This document shows positions 1-13,290 of a DNA stretch of 64,000 nucleotides, in pieces (the first letter of the stretch is position 1; every line of letters starts with the position of its first letter). Where the stretch lies: positions 90,589,270-90,653,269 of the forward strand of contig OY282607.1 in NCBI GenBank assembly GCA_958298945.1, written 5' to 3'. Origin of the DNA: Atherix ibis. Taxonomy: Eukaryota > Arthropoda > Insecta > Diptera > Athericidae. A program made the position numbers and the translations under genes. The notes beneath the pieces were generated by a model. The model was given only the letters and a program-made list of their open reading frames with translations, made no database searches and had not been told where the DNA came from.

Positions 1-2190
1 TTAGATTTAGGTTAGGAAAATTCTTTTAAGAGAAAGAAAAAAAACCTAAAAATTATCGATAGAATAATTTAGGTGAGTACATAAGAACCAATTTGGACTT
101 AGAGTATCGAATTTTGAGGGAAGAATATAAATTTTTATCCAAGCAAAAACTCACATATTTTATGAAATTTTATATTTTTGGTAAAAATTAAAACAGAAAT
201 TCATGAAAAATAATAATAACTTCGTTTTCTTGTGCAAATTGCCGCACATCCCCTCGCCCAAACCCCACAAATCAAAAATTAATGTAATCAAATTTGCTTC
301 AAAAAACCTAAAATCAAGAAAAGTCAATTCTTTTTTCTTTTAATAAATTTAGATTTAGGTTAGGAAAATTCTTTTAAGAGAAAGAAAAAAAAACCTACAA
401 ATTGTCGATAGAATAATTTAGGTGAGTACATAAGAACCAATTTGGACTTAGAGTATCGAATTTTGAGGAAAGAATATAAATTTTTATCCAAGAAGAACTC
501 ACATATTTCATGAAATTTTATATTTTTGATAAAAAGTAACATAAAAATTCATGAAAAATAATAATAACTTCGTTTTGTTATGTAAACTACCGCACAACCC
601 CTCGCCCAAACCCCCCAAATAAAAAATTTATGTAATCAAATTTGCTTCAAAAAAACTAAAATCAAGAAAAGTCAATTATTTTTTCTTTTAATAAATTTAG
701 ATTTAGGTTAGGAAAATTCTTTTAAGAGAAAGAAAAAAAAACTTACAAATTGTCGATAGAATAATTTAGGTGAGTACATAAGAACCAATTTGGACTTAGA
801 GTATCGAATTTTGAGGGAAGAATATAAATTTTTATCCAAGAAAAAACTCACATATTTTATGAAATTTTATATTTTTGATAAAAATTAACATAAAAATTCA
901 TGAAAAATAATAATAACTTCGTTTTGTTATGTAAACTACCGCACAACCCCTCACCCAAAACCCCCCCAAAAATAATTTATGTAATTAAATTTGCTTCAAA
1001 AAACCTTAAATCAAGAAAAGTCAATTATTTTTTCTTTTAATAAATTTAGATTTAGGTTAGGAAAATTCTTTTAAGAGAAAGAAAAGAAAAAAAACCAACA
1101 AATTGTCCATAGAATAATCGGGTGAGTGTATAAGAACCAATTTGGACTTAGAATATCAAATTTTAATCCAAGAATATGGGCTTTCGTGGAAAAAAAACCC
1201 ACATATTTTATGAAATTTTATATTTTTAGTAAAAACTAAGACAGAAATCCATGAACCATAACATCCCATCCCCTAATTGGAAAACCATCTCAGCAAATTT
1301 TAATTTTATAAAAAAGTTTATTTCTTTTAAAAACTCAAATTTTTTTTCCGTTAATTAATTTTTATTCAAGCAGGAAAAATTTTTAAGGGAAAAAAACCTA
1401 TACAAATTATTGATAGAATAATTTATGTGAGTGCATAAGAACCATTTTGAACTTAGATTATCAAATTTTAATAGAAGAATATGAAATTTCCTACAAGAAA
1501 AAAATAACAGATTTTTGGAAATTTATATTTTCGGCAAAAATTAAAACAGAAATTTATGAAAAATAATAATAACTGCTTTTGCTTATACTACCTATCGCAA
1601 TAAACCCCCTTCCCTCCCTCCACCCGAATCACCAATTATCTTAGCGAAATTTAATTTTATGGAGAAAATTTTCTTTAAGGGAATTAAATCAAAATTAATA
1701 AAACTCAAAAGGTTTTTTCTTTAATTCAATTTTGCAAAGATAAAACTATGGACGAGGTGGAAAAAGTAGTACATTTTTTTAGGACCATAAACGTGACAAA
1801 TTATTGATAGAATAATTCAGATGAGTATATAAAAACCAATTTGGACTTAGAGTATCGAATTTTGACCGAAGAATATGGACTTCCCTTCAAGAAAAAAAAA
1901 CATATTTTATGGAATTTTATATTTTTGCTAAAAATCAAAGTAGAAATTCATGAAAAATAATAATAATTGTTTTCTCTTATACTAGCTACTTCAATACCCC
2001 CTACCACAACTCCCTTCTCACCCTCTATTTTAGTCAATTTTAATTTAATGAAAAATTTTATTTAAAGAAAAAAATCAAAAGTCAAAACGTTTTTTCTTTA
2101 ATTCAATTTTGCAAAAACAAAACTAAAGACGACTTGGAAAAGGTAAGAAATTTTCCTACAAATTATCGATAGAATAATTCAAGTAAGTAA
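1..2190. repeat. Tandem satellite, unit ~348 bp
   Basis: The start phrase TTAGATTTAGGTTAGG recurs at 1, 349, 697 and 1046, giving periods of 348, 348 and 349 bp. The first three units are nearly identical. From about 1,100 the array decays into two to three divergent units ending near 2,190. Each good unit ends in a C-rich stretch (CCGCACAACCCCTCGCCC). The central part (TAAGAACCAATTTGGACTTA) survives even in the diverged units. The array probably continues left of the window. Short ORFs inside it are products of the repeat and are not genes. Confidence 0.93.
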
Positions 2191-4330
2191 AAGGATAATA
2201 GAAGATCCTTAAAAGTATTTTATAATAATTTCTAGTAAAATATGTGCACAACAAAATTGAGGCGTACACATTAAATTGCCATCATTTGTACATATTCTGA
2301 TGTGAGCACGTTCATCTAAATATGATCGTATAAATGCCACAAAATTTATTTTACTTGAAAAAGAAGCGAACATAACAAAAAAATAAACATAAATAAAACG
2401 AAACGAACAGATTTCCGTGTGCAAAAATGGAAAGATTTGTAAACCTTCCACGTAGTATCGTTTAACTTCACGATATACAAATTCGCATACACACACACAA
2501 CACACACACACAACACACACACACACACGCAGACACACACACACAATCAAATATGAGGCAGCCAGCCCTTATGTGGAATTTATTTATTACCTTTTCATGA
2601 GAGTATCAACCAGGACTGAGGGCCAGGAGCTGACGAAGTGACAGAAACTAGAGAGCAGCAGCAGCAAAAGCGTGAAAAGGAGCTTGTCGCGAACATTTAT
2701 GTTTTGGCAAATTGAAGCAACTAATGTGCGCATTCTATTGTCCCCATCCTCATGCTCATCTTTGGACAGCCACATTCTCACCATCAACACCGTCATAATC
2801 ATCATTCTGACTACAGTTATTACCGCCTTCTTGTTGCCAATTTTAGATGGCCGACCCACGTCTAGTCAGCATGATTGCTGACGTACTCCTCGCCTATGTC
2901 CTTGTAGACATTTTTCCGTTTTTATTTTTGTTTTTCTCTATTTTTAGTCCTAGTCATGTGACAAAGCATTTGATACGATTTAGACGCGGCAAATATTACC
3001 GATAAATTTTATCCTTTTGTTAAGGGAAAATTTTCAGAGTCACTACGGCGAATATCCGCCCGCAGTGCATATTTTATTTCACACAAAACGAAGACCCTCT
3101 TTTCCCAAGAATCCTTAAAACCAATTGAGTATATGAAAAATAGCTCACAACATTGCCAAGGACAATGCTAGGACAATGTTTCTAAAAGAAAATCCTTTAA
3201 ATTAGTTTAGCGCATCACCAAAGTTTATCCAAAAATTAACAGAAAAAAAGGCTATCAACGTTGTTGAAGACGATTACCAAAACAGCGAATACCCTAAAAG
3301 GATCCTTGGCGCTCCTAGCGTACTCAATCAACACTGCTTCTAACAGAGAGCACTTCTCATACTCACCATAACATTCTACAAAAGAGAGCACTACCAATAC
3401 GTGACGACTAACCGCTTCCTTCCGGCTATTCGATTCACGGAAGCGACCAACAAAGGCTCCTAACAATACAAAATTATTAAATGCGAACGATACGATACTA
3501 TCTGGTAGTTGTCCTTGGAAGTCCTGGCAGTTCTATACGTAGTTTGTGGGTATTTTGTGAAGCTTCTGTCCAGTTGGTCCAGTTTCTATTTCCCATTTCT
3601 TTCAGAATTAACCAAATTGTAATGACTTTCCCCACATTTTTATAACGAAATTCCACTGTCAATAGTGGGCCTAGTGAAAAAATTAATAAAATCTGAGGTC
3701 TCAACTTGAATATTTACATTACAACTCTCAAGAAACTCTTAGCATATATTAGCTTCGATAACTAGGCTTATTGAACCTCCAAGCAATCATGGTGACATTG
3801 ATGACCTCCGTACTTTAGATACAAACAAACTCAATTTTTTGAACCTCAAAATGCCCTTAGGTCAGTGATGCGGTTCTTACACAATGTAGATGCAGTCCAA
3901 ATTGAGTAATTCTAAGTAGAAATAAATAAAGAGCAGGTATCTCTTATGTAAAAAAAAATCTAGCTCATTGACGACCTACACAATTCTGGCTACAGCAAAC
4001 CCAAGGGTATTAATGCAAACATAACCCCAACTACATACGGACCAAGGTCTTTGAGCTCACACACAATAATAATATTATAGTAAGAAGTAAAGGTCATTGA
4101 ACACTTCTATAAGGCAATGTCAACAACAAGATTTATTCACATTTGAACAAACGTCAATAATATTACTTTACACAAGAGATCAATAGTCTTGGTTTTTGTG
4201 GCCGTGAGATAACGTGAGTAGTTAATGGCCTTGATTTGTGCGGTTATTATGACATGGATGTGCTGTACCTTTAGTGATGGAGTAAAAAAAACGTTATCAA
4301 TATTCAACCACAAATATCCTCGACTTTTTT
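2191..4330. other. Intergenic, no gene recognised
   Basis: This stretch is mostly single-copy sequence. It contains a CA/GT microsatellite (2,488-2,547) and a slightly GC-richer segment at about 2,560-2,900. Weak open frames on the minus strand (3,236-3,704) have no recognisable domain and are not supported as genes. Confidence 0.5.
2488..2547. repeat. (CA)n microsatellite
   Basis: About 60 bases of interrupted CA dinucleotide repeat. It creates Cys-Val ORFs on the minus strand that are not genes. Confidence 0.95.
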
Positions 4331-4339
4331 TTCAAATGT

Positions 4340-6420
4340 AAGCAATGACCTACTTACGCTTAACGTAGACCTAAAATAGACCTAATTCTTTAAATGTAAC
4401 CAAAGTTAGGTTACGATGTGAGAAATTTTGTGTGTGTTATTTTCAAATTTCATAGAATTGACCTAAAATGTGAACGTAACTCGATTACAAGGTCATGACG
4501 TATACACATTTGCAATGGACCTAAAATATATCAATTTTTTTCAATGTAAACTAAAACCGGTGACGAGGTCATAATTTTTGTTTGTAACCTATATTCCCAG
4601 AATCGACCTAATATAGTCATGACAATTTTTTGCGATCTATTCACGCTTGGTGTTGACCTAGACTGCACCGAATTCTTCAGATGTTAACGAGGCTCAACAA
4701 ATTTTTCGCGTTACCTATTAGCGTTTAGCACAAATTTAGAATCGACCTTATATAAAAACGAAGGTCTGCCATGACGTCATTTTTGCTGTAATCTACTTAC
4801 ATTTGGCATGGACCTAGAATAGGCCTAATTTTTCAGATGTCGACAAACCTCGACCAAGGTGACCTATTTGCATTTGCCATGAACCTAAAATAAGTCTGTA
4901 ACCTCTTTGCATTTTCCATGGACCTAAAATAGATATAATTCTTTAAATATAAACAAAGGTCGGCCATTAGGTCATGATTACTTGTTTCTGTCGACAAACG
5001 TCATGATTTTTTTCTATGACCTATTTTGGTTGAGCATTCACCTAGACTTGTCAAAGTAGGGCCTTGAGATCCAAATTTTTTTCTGTGCCATATTACAGTT
5101 GGCATGGACCTAAACTAGATCTAATTTCGCAAACGTCAATAAACCTCGATTTTTTTCAGTGACCTATTTGTGTTTGGCATGGACCTAAAGTAGACCAAAT
5201 TTTTCAAATGTAAACGCAGATCGTTCTCGAAAACATCATTTTTTCTGTGACCTATTGTTTTGCACTGAACTAGAATAGACCTAATTTTTCAAATGTAAAA
5301 TGATGTTCGGTCAGGAAGTCATGTTTATTTTTTCTATGACATTTTTGTTCGGCAGTCACCCAAACTAGAGAAATTAGGGCTTTGAGGTCCAAATTTTTTT
5401 CTGCGTTATATTACAGTTGGCATGGACCTAAACTAGATCTAATTTCTCAAACGTCAATAACCCTCGATTTTTTTCAGTGACCTATTTGCATTTGGCATGG
5501 ACCTAAAGTAGACCTAATTTTTCAAATGCAAACGAAGATCGTTCGCAAAAACATCAGTTTTTTCTGTGGCCTATTTTTTTTGGGATTGACCTAAAATAGA
5601 CCTAATTTTTCAAATGTAAGTGAAGTTCGGTCAGGAAGTCATAACTATTTTTTTTATGACCTATTTTGGTTCGGCATGAAACTAGACTAGACAAAGTAGG
5701 ACTTTGATGTCCAAACTTTTTTCAGCTTATTATACCATATAATAGGCATGGACCTAAACTAGATCTAATTTCTCAAACGTCAATAAACCTCGATTTTTTT
5801 CAGTGACTTATTTGTATTTGGCATGGACCTAAAGTAGACCTAATTTTTCAAATGCAAACGCAGATCGTTCTCGAAAACATCATTTTTTCTGTGACCTATT
5901 GTTTTGCACTGAACTAGAATAGACCTAATTTTTCAAATGTAAAATGATGTTCGGTCAGGAAGTCATGTTTATTTTTTCTATGACATTTTTGTTCGGCAGT
6001 CACCCAGACTAGAGAAAGTAGGGCTTTGAGGTCCAAATTTTTTTCTGCGCCATATTACAGTTGGCATAGACCTAAACTGGATCTAATTTCTCAAACGTCA
6101 ATAAACCTCGATTTTTTTCATTGACCTATTTGTATTTGGCATGGACCTAAAGTAGACCTAATTTTTCATATGCAAACGAAGATCGTTCGCAAATACATCA
6201 GTTTTTTCTGTGGCCTATTTTTTTTTGGGATTGACCTAAAATAGACCTAATTTTTCAAATATAAGTGAAGGTCATTTTTCTGACCTATTTTTGTTTATTA
6301 TTCACCCAGACTAGACAAAGTGGGCCCTTGAAATTTTTATTCTGCACCATATTACAGTTGGCATAGACCTAGACTTGACCTAAGTCTTCAAACATAAATA
6401 GCAACAAGGTCATTATTTTT
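4340..6420. repeat. GACCTA-motif array with ~320-bp higher-order unit
   Basis: The phrase GACCTAAAATAGACCTAATT and variants recur about every 70-80 bp. From about 5,040 they are organised into a larger unit: CCTAAACTAGATCTAATTT-type anchors lie at 5,109, 5,427, 5,753 and 6,071 (spacings 318, 326 and 318 bp). The left part (4,340-5,040) is older and more diverged. No coding potential was seen. Confidence 0.88.
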
Positions 6421-8935
6421 TGTGTGTTCATTTTTCGTTTTTGGCTAACCCTCGTTTAGCTTAATCTCTATTATAGGAAAAGTTACATAAAAATTCAACT
6501 GACAAAGTCTTTATATAAATAAGAATATGATGCCTTTGATTTTAACAGACCACCACTATTTAAATAAAAAAAATTTTGACAAGAAATTTCCTTTTTGTTA
6601 TTTAAAAAATCAAAGCTTTTATTTTATTTCAAAATCTCTTTTTTGTTATTATTTATTTCCAATTTTCCAAAAATTTTAAGGCCAAGAAATTATTTTTTCT
6701 TGTACTACGAGTACTTGAAAATAAACTAAAATTCCCAAATCAATGCCTAGCTTAAGGGATTTTACTATTTTCCCCAAACTATAACTTAGTCGGTTCCTAC
6801 CAAATTGTAGTACAAATTACAAATCGGCCATTTTCACCATCTAACTTTCTTCTGGTAAATATGTAAGCAAGACTAGTGCACAGTTTAAGGGCTTTCTACG
6901 AATTTAAAAGTACATTAGAGCATACACACATAGGGAAAAATGCGCTGATAGAAAATAGGAAAACTTTTACTCATTCAAAAACTTTTATCCGCAAATTTGA
7001 AATGAAACTTTTCCACTCACATCCTTCTATGGCCGATAGATACACTAATCCTTTCTAGATAGTGTAATTTTTTTCTTTTTTGGGGGGGGGGGGGATAAAA
7101 ATTTAAAGCTGAGAGCTGTGGTTACACAGGATGTTGATAGTACAACGACTGGTATGCACTGTAAGCTTTTAGATTTTAGAAGGACATTGTTATTAGGACC
7201 TCGGATTTTTCCCTTTTAAACTTGCACTGAATTGGCTGGAATTCAAGCAATAATCTACTGGTCTATACTCAAAAGTTGAGAAATCGAACAATCAAATTAA
7301 TTTTAAAATAAAAACAATAACAAACTATTAAATTAGAATACAAATAAAATATGCAATCCCCCTTCAAGTATGCAAATACGTTTGAGTAGAGTTCAAATAA
7401 AGTTTTTATAGTGCAACAAAAATTAGTACCGAAAAAAAAATTCAAATAAAAACTCCGAAAGAAATGTTGTACAAAAAATCACTTCGACTATCCTTTTGAG
7501 AAAAAGGATACACATTCATATACAAGTAAGTCCTTGTTGTTGAGTAGTACCAACGATGTTATCTGTTCGTATTCGTACGACTGTTCAACCCGGAAGTTGG
7601 CCAGATAAGTGGAAAATATTCGAAAGAAAATTGCACGTTTTGTGGGAATAGTAGAAAAAAAACAGGACCTTTTTTTTGGTGTCTTTACTCTTTCAGTTGT
7701 GAAAGTTTTTTCTCGTTTTGGTTTTTTGTTTTTATGGAAAAATTATTTCCAACAAATTTGAAATGTGTGTGCACTCATAGTGGGCGGGGGTGGTTTTATG
7801 ACTACTACAACAAGAAGAAAATTGCACGTATCATGTTATTTGGTGATTTGATAAGTAGACAACTATCAGAGGAGCAAAACAAATTTTTTAAAAAAAAAAT
7901 TTAGGCAAAAATGAAAAATATCCTTTCAAAGTGTAAAGTACTATTAAAGGGTGATGGCAGGAAACAGAAATGGGAATAACTTAGGGGTAAATGGAAAGCT
8001 TCTCCCAAAAAAAAACCCAAAAGGAGTGAAAAGTTTCTTTCCTTTCGAGAAATACAAGTAGAACCCAGAAAATAGTGAAGTGATTTGAGGTGTTTTTATA
8101 TATTTTTCTCTATCAAAAATAAATTCTAAATTGAATAAAAAAGAAATTGCGATTTTTTTTCATGTTCCGAACAATGGTAAAAAATGTTCCTTTTGATAGT
8201 ACGTACGAGTATAAAAAAGTTGGACAGTATAAATTGGGGATAAAGACGATACCATCTTAAAATACCGAGAAAAAAAAACTTTTCCCCACTTATATTCTTA
8301 TTTCATGTTATACTAAAAGTTATCCACTTAAAATTTCTAAAAAGATTTAAACAAATACGAAAGTTTATCTGATTAGATTTTGAACGAGGAAAAAAATGAT
8401 TTCGTTTTTAATTTTTGTTATGCGAATATTTATTAAGCATTTTATTTGCATAATTTCCAACAATAAAAACAAAATTGATTATGACTTTTTTACTTTAATC
8501 TACAATAATTATGGTATTTATATATTAATAGTAAATAAATAAAAATTGCAAAAAAGATATTTTGGGTTTATCGTTTTAAGATTTAAAAAAATTATAGTCA
8601 AAAAATTCAGTCTCAAATTAAAAAGTTTTAAAAGTTTCAAAATAACATTATAGGTAATTATCAATAAAGTGATAATTGTAGATACTGCAAAGCAATAATT
8701 TTGGGTGTCCTGGTTTTATCTTTTGCAATTATAAATATTTCCTATTAAAGACTTTGCGTCAGAACTTTTTCTCCTAAAAAAGATGGCAACCCTTTGATCC
8801 TTATTTAGGTAATGTCACTGCAAGATTTCATTAATGAACACGAGTAGGAATTATCCAATCTCACAGAGAGAATTCAAATATTCTTAGAAAAAAAATCTAA
8901 AATTTTCTTGCGATGCTGCACGTTCTAAAATACAC
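6421..8935. other. AT-rich, no gene recognised
   Basis: Mostly single-copy AT-rich DNA with a G13 run at 7,082-7,094. Several TTGCACGT words occur (for example near 7,633 and 7,823). Nothing resembling a gene was seen on either strand. Confidence 0.5.
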
Positions 8936-11900
8936 GATGCCTTGGTTTTTTGTCAAAGAAGCATGTTTCCAAATGAGTTATTAGAACCTTGGTTTTTGTC
9001 AAAGACGCATGTTTCCAAATGAGTGATTAGTAAGCCAAGTTTTCTTGCAAAGTGTTTGTAAACTGGTACCACTACAGTTTTTCGATGAATTGAAGCTGCC
9101 AAAAAATACTTAAAGACTGATAAAGCCAAGGTTCCCCTACCAAATACTCATGCTTCCAAAGAATAATGAAAACTGGCAGAACGGATTCTCTTACAAGGTA
9201 TTCAAATTTCCTTAAAATGCGTGAGGACTTGCAACACTAAAGTTGTTTCTAAGGATTCAAGTTTGCAAAGAATACATAACGATTAATAAAGCCAAGGTTC
9301 GAGCTCAAAATTCACGTTCGCAAAATAAACATGACAATTGGCAGCAGTACTTTTCTTGCTAAAAATACACATTCACTAAAGATGTACGCACGGTGGTAAC
9401 ACTAAACTTATATTTATAAGTTCCGATTACCAAAGAATATTTAAATACTGGTAAAGCCAAGGTTTCCCTGCCAAATACTCACGCTTTCATAATAATAATG
9501 AAAACAGGCAGAACCGATTCTCTTACACGGTATTCAAATTTCCTTAAAATGCGTGAGGACTAGCAACACTAAAGTTGTTTCTAAGGATTCAAGTTTGCAA
9601 AGAATACATAACGATTAATAAAGCCAAGGTTCAAGCTCAAAATTCACGTTCGCAAAATAAACATGACAATTGGCAGCAGTACTTTTCTTGCTAAAAATAC
9701 ACATTCACTAAAGATGTACGAACGGTGGTAACACTAAACTTATATTTATAAGTTCCGATTACCAAAGAATATTTAAATACTGGTAAAGCCAAGGTTTCCC
9801 TGCCAAATACTCACGCTTTCATAATAATAATGAAAACAGGCAGAACCGATTCTCTTACAAGGTATTTAAATTTCCTTAAAATGCGTGAGGACTAGCAACA
9901 CTAAAGTTTTTTCTAAGGATTCAAGTTTGCAAAGAATACATAACCATTAATAAAGCCAAGGTTCGAGCTCAAAATTCACGTTCGCAAAATAAACATGACA
10001 ATTGGCAGCAGTACTTTTCTTGCTAAAAATACACATTCACTAAAGATGTACGAACGGTGGTAACACTAAACTTATATTTATAAGTTCCGATTACCAAAGA
10101 ATATTTAAATACTGGTAAAGCCAAGGTTCCCCTGCCAAATACTCATGCTTCCAAAGAATAATGAAAACTGGCAGAACCGATTCTCTTACAAGGTATTCAA
10201 ATTTTCTTAAAATGCATGAGGACTAGCAACACTAAAGTTGTTTCTAAGGATTCAAGTTTGCAAAGAATACATAACCATTAATAAAGCCAAGGTTCGAGCT
10301 CAAAATTCACGTTCGCAAAATAAACATGACAATTGGCAGCAGGACTTTTCTTGCTAAAAATACACATTCACTAAAGATGTACGAACGGTGGTAACACTAA
10401 ACTTATATTTATAAGTTCCGATTACCAAAGAATATTTAAAGACTGGTAAAGCCAAGGTTCCCCTGCCAAATACTCATGCTTCCAAAGAATAATGAAAACT
10501 GGCAGAACCGATTCTCTTACAAGGTATTCAAATTTTCTTAAAATGCATGAGGGCTAGCAACACTAAAGTCGGTTCTAGGGATTCAAGTTTGCAGAAAATA
10601 CATGACGACTAATAAAGCCAAGGTTCAAGTTTAAAATTCACGTTCCCAAAATAAACATGACAATTGGCAGGAGCACTTTTTTTTGCCAATAATTTACATT
10701 CGCTAAAAATGCATGCCAGCTGGTAACACTAAAGTTATATCTATGAGTTCGGGATGCCAAATAATATTTAAAGACTGGTAAAGCCAAGGTTACTGCCCAA
10801 GACTTCCGTTTCCACAAAATCCATGAAAACGTGCACAACAAATTTTCTTGCAAGGTATTCAAATTTGCTTAAACTGCATGAGGACTGGTAACACAAAATT
10901 TAGTTCTAGGGATTCAAGTTTGCAAAAAATACATGACGATTAATAAAGCCAAGGTTCAAGTTTAAAATTCACGTTCCCAAAATAAACATGACAATTGGCA
11001 GGAGCACTTTTGTTTGCCAATAATTTACATTCGCTAAAAATGCATGCCAGCTGGTAACAATAAAGTTATATCTATTAGTTCGGGATGCCAAATAATATTT
11101 AAAGACTGGTAAAGCCAAGGTTGCCCTGCCAAATACTCGCGCTTTCATAATACTCGTAATAATGAAAACTGGCAGAACCGATTCTCTTACAAGGTATTCA
11201 AATTGTCTTTAAATGCATGAGGGCTGGCAACACTAAAATCGGTTCCAGGGATTCAATTTTGCAAAAAATACATGACGACTAATAAAGCCAAGGTTCAAGT
11301 TTAAAAATCACGTTTCCAAAATAAACATGACAATTGGCAGGAGCACTTTTTTTGACAATAATTTACATTCGCTAAAAATGCATGCCAGCTGGTAACACTA
11401 AAGTTATATCTATGAGTTCGGGATGCTAAATAATATTTAAACACTGGTAAAGCCAAGGTTACTGCCCAAGACTTCCGTTTCCACAAAATCCATGAAAACT
11501 TGCACAACAAATTTTCTTGCAAGGTATTCAAATTTGCTTAAACTGCATGAGGACTCGTAACACAAAATTCAGTTCTAGGGATTCAAGTTTGCAAAAAATA
11601 CATGACGATTAATAAAGCCAAGGTTCAAGTTCAAAATTCACGTTCCCAAAATAAACATCACAATTGGCAGTAGCACTTTTTTTTGCCAATAATTAACATT
11701 CGCTAAAAATGCATGCCAACTGGTAACACTAAAGTTATATCTATGAGTTCGGGATGCACAATAATATTTAAAGACTGGTAAAGCCAAGGTTGCCCTGCCA
11801 AATACTCACGCTTTCAGAATAATAATGAAAACTGGCAAAACCGATTCTCTTACAAGGTATTCAAATTTCCTTAAAATGCATGAGGGCTGGCAACACTAAA

Positions 11901-12440
11901 GTCGGTTCTAGGGATTCAAGTTTGCATAGAATATATGACGATTAATAAAGCCAAGCTTCAAGTTCAAAATTCACGTTGCCAGAATAAACATGACAATTGG
12001 CAGGAGCACTTTTTTTGCCAATAATTCACACTCGCTAAAAATAAACGCGTGCTGGTAAAACTAAAGTTATATCTGTGAGTTAGGGTTGCCAAAGAATATT
12101 TACAGACTGGTAAAGCCAAGGTTCCCCTGCCAAATACTCATGCTTTCAAAAAATAACGAAAACTGGCATAACCAATTCCTGTTGGTAAGAAAAAAGTTGT
12201 TTCTATAAACTCAAGCTGCCAAGGAATATTTAAAGACTGGTAAAACCAAGTTTCTAAAGAATATTCAAATACTAGTAAGACCAAGGCTCCAGCCCAAGAT
12301 TCATAAACCGATTTAATACAACAACAAAAACTAGCAGAACCAATATTCTTGATAAGGATTAAAATGTTTCCTTAAAATGCATGAGGACTGACAACACTTA
12401 AGTTTTTAGTTAAAATGCAAGATCTTAATCCAAGATCCAC
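8936..12440. repeat. Hierarchical satellite, ~331-bp dimer of ~166-bp trimer of ~55 bp
   Basis: The anchor TAATAAAGCCAAG lies at 9,284, 9,616, 9,948, 10,279, 10,610, 10,941, 11,280, 11,610 and 11,943, so most periods are 330-333 bp (one is 339). TAAAGCCAAGG occurs twice per unit, about 165 bp apart. Within each half, related phrases (ACTGGTAAAGCC, AACTGGCAGAACC, ACTAGCAACACTAAAG, ACAATTGGCAGCAG) recur about every 55 bp. The left edge has a simple 50-bp duplication (about 8,940 and 8,989), consistent with the smallest unit. Minus-strand ORFs near 10,638-10,862 and 11,301-11,531 are near-identical because they lie in equivalent units; they are not genes. Confidence 0.93.
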
Positions 12441-12551
12441 GTTTTCAATGATATTTGTTATGTCAAAAAAAAGTATGATTTTATGAAAATTTCCCATTCA
12501 AGAATAATAAAATCACAAAATATCTTTGCGAGCATAAACAAAAAAGAGCAA

Positions 12552-12641
12552 AACTAACCTTGAATTAGCAAAAAATTCTACAAAAAGTAACCTAAAAACT
12601 AACCTTGAATTAGCAAAAAATTCTACAAAAAGTAACCTAAA
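12552..12641. repeat. Perfect 45-bp direct duplication
   Basis: Two adjacent identical 45-bp copies start at 12,552 and 12,597 with AACTAACCTTGAATTAGC. They lie just right of the 331-bp array and just left of a trinucleotide-rich microsatellite. Confidence 0.93.
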
Positions 12642-12648
12642 AGAAAAA

Positions 12649-12837
12649 TGTTCTTCATCTTCTTCCTTTTTTTCATCTTCTTCATCTTCTTCATCTTCTT
12701 CATCTTCTTCATCTTCTTCATCTTCTTCATCTTCTTCATCTTCTTCATCTTCTTGATCTTCATCATCTTCTTCATCTTCTTCATCTTCTTCATCTTCTTC
12801 ATCTTCTGCATCTTCTTCATCATTTCCTTCTTCTTAA
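12649..12837. repeat. TTCTTCATC 9-bp microsatellite
   Basis: About 20 copies of a 9-bp unit (TTCTTCATC) with a few substitutions. It makes artificial ORFs on both strands (Phe/Ile-rich on +, Lys/Met-rich on -). No flanking coding context supports a real protein. Confidence 0.96.
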
Positions 12838-12879
12838 TTATCTTTCGTGCTCCTCTTAACCTTCCGTACAATTCCAGCG

Positions 12880-13290
12880 GTACGCGGTCTTAATCGACAG
12901 ACTGTTCCCTCATTACTCCACGCACATTTGTCCTGCTCCTAACCAGCTCCATTTACCACAAGTAGGTTCATTTGCTAATAGTCAGTAACCAGTTACAAGC
13001 TTGTTACCCTAACTGTTGGTAGTAAGGCCTACCTAAGCCTCTGCTATCATCTGCAGTGACTCACATCGGTCTGGCACAGCAGACGAACGACCTTTAGGCC
13101 CCTGACCCCCGTAGTACCAGTCAGTTCTACTTTTAAGAGTACCTGGTAAGTACTCTTCGCTCAAAGATCTGCAGTAAGAGAACTTGTACTGCTAGCCCAT
13201 CTCAAAACAGCGGGTTCGCCAAAACCCGTACGCCACTTATGGTATCGATCCTATGGTACGGATCTACATCGAAAAATGTCCCCTTTACTG
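12880..13290. other. GC-richer block, possible transposon fragment
   Basis: Roughly 400 bases of visibly more balanced composition sit between very AT-rich flanks. They include a small hairpin, CGGGT ... ACCCG, near 13,211-13,228. No long ORF, terminal repeats or recognised domain was seen. It could be a fragment of a mobile element or an unrelated conserved noncoding piece; the sequence alone does not decide. Confidence 0.35.

Noticed and set aside
10638..11531. Two near-identical minus-strand ORFs beginning MNTLQENLLC
   Set aside because: They lie at the same position in different units of the 331-bp satellite; the frame is not open in most other units.
12623..12893. 81-82 codon ORFs rich in Lys/Met or Phe/Ile on both strands
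   Set aside because: They are direct translations of the TTCTTCATC microsatellite and have no flanking coding context.
13195..13235. tRNA-like T-arm (GGGTTCGCC ... ACCCG)
   Set aside because: Only a single small hairpin is present; no matching acceptor, D-arm or anticodon arm could be built around it.
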